In this document: piece by piece, positions 61,272-64,000 of the stretch
How the letters are laid out: every line of letters begins with the position of its first letter
Numbering within the stretch: position 1 is the first letter of the stretch
From: Roseovarius confluentis
Lineage (GTDB): Bacteria > Pseudomonadota > Alphaproteobacteria > Rhodobacterales > Rhodobacteraceae
Length of the DNA: 64,000 bases
Direction: 5' to 3'
Assembly: GCF_002917925.1 (NCBI RefSeq)
Contig: NZ_PPFE01000014.1
Span: 1 to 64,000 of the forward strand
Position numbers and translations under genes: made by a program
The notes under the pieces: generated by a model
What the model saw: the letters and a program-made list of their open reading frames with translations, nothing else
The model's database searches: none
What the model was told of the DNA's origin: nothing

Positions 61272-62438
61272 CTAACTCGCCGCCACAGTTGCAGTGTCAC
61301 GCGAATCTGTACAGAGGACAAGGTGGGAGGGCACACGAAATTGGAACGTACTGCCTTGGCCCACCTCGGATTTGAAAGCGACTGTATAGTCGAGGCGCTG
61401 GGCAATGGCCGACACGATGGCGAGACCGAGGCCGGTGCCGGGCCGCTTGGTTCCGTCGCCGGCGCGCGCTTGCGAAAATGGCTTGAACAACATCCGGTTC
61501 TGGTCTTCCGAGATGCCGGGGCCCTGGTCGGTCACGGAAATGACGATGCCGTCCTCGGTCCCGGAAATGCCTATGCGCACGCTGGCGCCTTTCGGCGAAT
61601 ACTTGATCGCATTGGAAGCAAAATTGGTGACGATCTGGGCGATACGCTCGGGGTTGCCCATCACCACGGCGTTCTGCAAATCGCTTTCGATATCGAGCCG
61701 GACGTCGTTTTCAAGCGCCGCGCCGGCGATCAGTTCGACGGTATCGTTGACGCATTCGACGATGTCCATCTCGCTGCTCGAAAAGTCCATCTTGTTGCTG
61801 TTTATCTTCTCGAGATCGAGAATGTCGTTGACGATCGACAGAAGGCGGTCGGTGTTCCGGGCAGCAATGTCGATCACGCTTTGGGTGTTGGAATCCAGTT
61901 CGGACACCGCGCCGGCCTTCAGCAGGCGCAGCGCGCCGTGGATCGAAGTGAGCGGCGTTCGCAATTCGTGGCTGACCGTCGAGACTGTCTGCACCTTTTC
62001 CGCCTGCGAGCTTTTGCGGGTCGAGATGTCGCGCAGGACGGAGACGAAGAAATCGCCCTCGTCGGGGGTGCGCAAAAGGCGCGTGGAGACTTCGATTGGG
62101 CCGGTATGGTGAACGAGTTCGAGTGTGATCGCATCCTGCTCACCGAGCAGAAGGGGGGCGGCAGCACGTGAAAAGGACTTGGTGTCGAATGTCGCGGAGG
62201 TGTCGCTGATGCATTTCGCGCGAGCCTCGTCCAGGGTCCAGCCGTGGCGGGCGCAGGCGGCGGCATTCATGTACCTTATGCGGAGTGTGTCAGTGGCATA
62301 GACGTAGACGCCGTCCTGGAGGGTCTCGAGTACCTTTTCGAGAAACGGCAGATCGGTCAGGCCGTTACTGTCGATCCCGGTCTCGGCGGGCCCGGATCCT
62401 TTGGCGTTACATTCTTGAGCGTGTGCATTTTGTTGCAT
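61272..62438 (-). CDS. PAS sensor histidine kinase
   Basis: 388 residues from ATG 62438 (AAAGGG upstream); the frame open to 62828 is the neighbour's shadow. No membrane helix. PAS domain (about 30-145: YMNAAACARHGWTLDEARAK), HisKA (VSTVSHELRTPLTSIHGA), HATPase (NFASNAIKYSPKGASV, DQGPGISEDQ, GTGLGLAIV). Cytoplasmic, paired with the receiver downstream. Confidence 0.88.
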   Translation of the reverse strand: MQQNAHAQECNAKGSGPAETGIDSNGLTDLPFLEKVLETLQDGVYVYATDTLRIRYMNAAACARHGWTLDEARAKCISDTSATFDTKSFSRAAAPLLLGEQDAITLELVHHTGPIEVSTRLLRTPDEGDFFVSVLRDISTRKSSQAEKVQTVSTVSHELRTPLTSIHGALRLLKAGAVSELDSNTQSVIDIAARNTDRLLSIVNDILDLEKINSNKMDFSSSEMDIVECVNDTVELIAGAALENDVRLDIESDLQNAVVMGNPERIAQIVTNFASNAIKYSPKGASVRIGISGTEDGIVISVTDQGPGISEDQNRMLFKPFSQARAGDGTKRPGTGLGLAIVSAIAQRLDYTVAFKSEVGQGSTFQFRVPSHLVLCTDSRDTATVAAS

Positions 62439-62562
62439 TGATGCCCTTTCGTGCCGTGCTGAATGCCGACAGTAAAACAGTGAATGGAGGACGTGGTCTT
62501 GTTTGGGCTGGAAAAAGGAAAACTTTAGGCAATTGGCAGGACAACTGGTCTGACCTGACGGG

Positions 62563-64000
<1,438 letters not shown>

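Overview
The window comes from a high-GC alphaproteobacterium, most likely a marine member of the Roseobacter group (Rhodobacterales). The evidence is TRAP and TctC-type solute uptake, ectoine synthesis with a dedicated aspartate kinase, a lanthanide-type methanol dehydrogenase (XoxF) module, and an Anbu proteasome-like cluster. I assign no genus. Genes are tightly packed and no gene-free stretch exceeds 300 bases; the longest, about 245 bases, is the AT-rich ectA/ectR spacer. I see no tRNA, rRNA, CRISPR array, insertion sequence or prophage.

Layout. 1-5700: the end of a TctC-type binding protein, a quinone oxidoreductase, and a four-gene minus-strand operon (ATP-grasp, alpha-E, transglutaminase, Anbu). 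5700-9250: a LysR regulator divergent from a quinone/aromatic stress operon (ring-cleaving dioxygenase, hydrolase, pirin). 9290-16660: a YihY membrane protein, a GMC oxidoreductase, a TRAP transporter and an IclR regulator. 16720-18470: rhodanese and unknown small genes. 18590-24630: a seven-gene MoxR/DUF58/VWA operon resembling the mxaRS-C-L genes of methanol oxidisers. 24770-28950: a LuxR response regulator, a FIST sensor and a hybrid kinase.

30090-53530 is a methylotrophy island. It holds pqqABCDE, a two-component system, the PQQ-associated ABC exporter, a NitT/TauT-like importer, two YVTN beta-propellers, a PQQ-associated ABC binding protein, an MxaD-like SRPBCC protein, a SoxYZ-like carrier, a secreted protein built from 18 tandem 14-residue acidic repeats, the CxxxCW rhodanese-like protein, xoxJ, xoxG, xoxF, a cytochrome c, and the glutathione-dependent formaldehyde genes (S-hydroxymethylglutathione dehydrogenase, S-formylglutathione hydrolase). 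53680-56260 holds a SoxH-like zinc hydrolase and a second SoxYZ-like carrier. Together these support methanol to formaldehyde in the periplasm, electrons to c-type cytochromes, and formaldehyde to formate in the cytoplasm; the rest of the island probably serves cofactor delivery, maturation and regulation. No mxaF/mxaI is present.

56340-60790 is the ectoine locus (ectABC-ask) with the divergent MarR regulator ectR. 60820-64000 is a response regulator and two histidine kinases, the last running off the window.

The most unusual items are a GC-rich double-hairpin repeat lying between the start codon and signal peptide of two secreted-protein genes (BatD-like at 23318, Cys-containing protein at 29631), the 42-bp tandem repeat gene at 45736-47079, and the co-location of a MoxR/VWA maturation operon and a FIST-kinase-LuxR regulatory unit with a XoxF-only methanol system.
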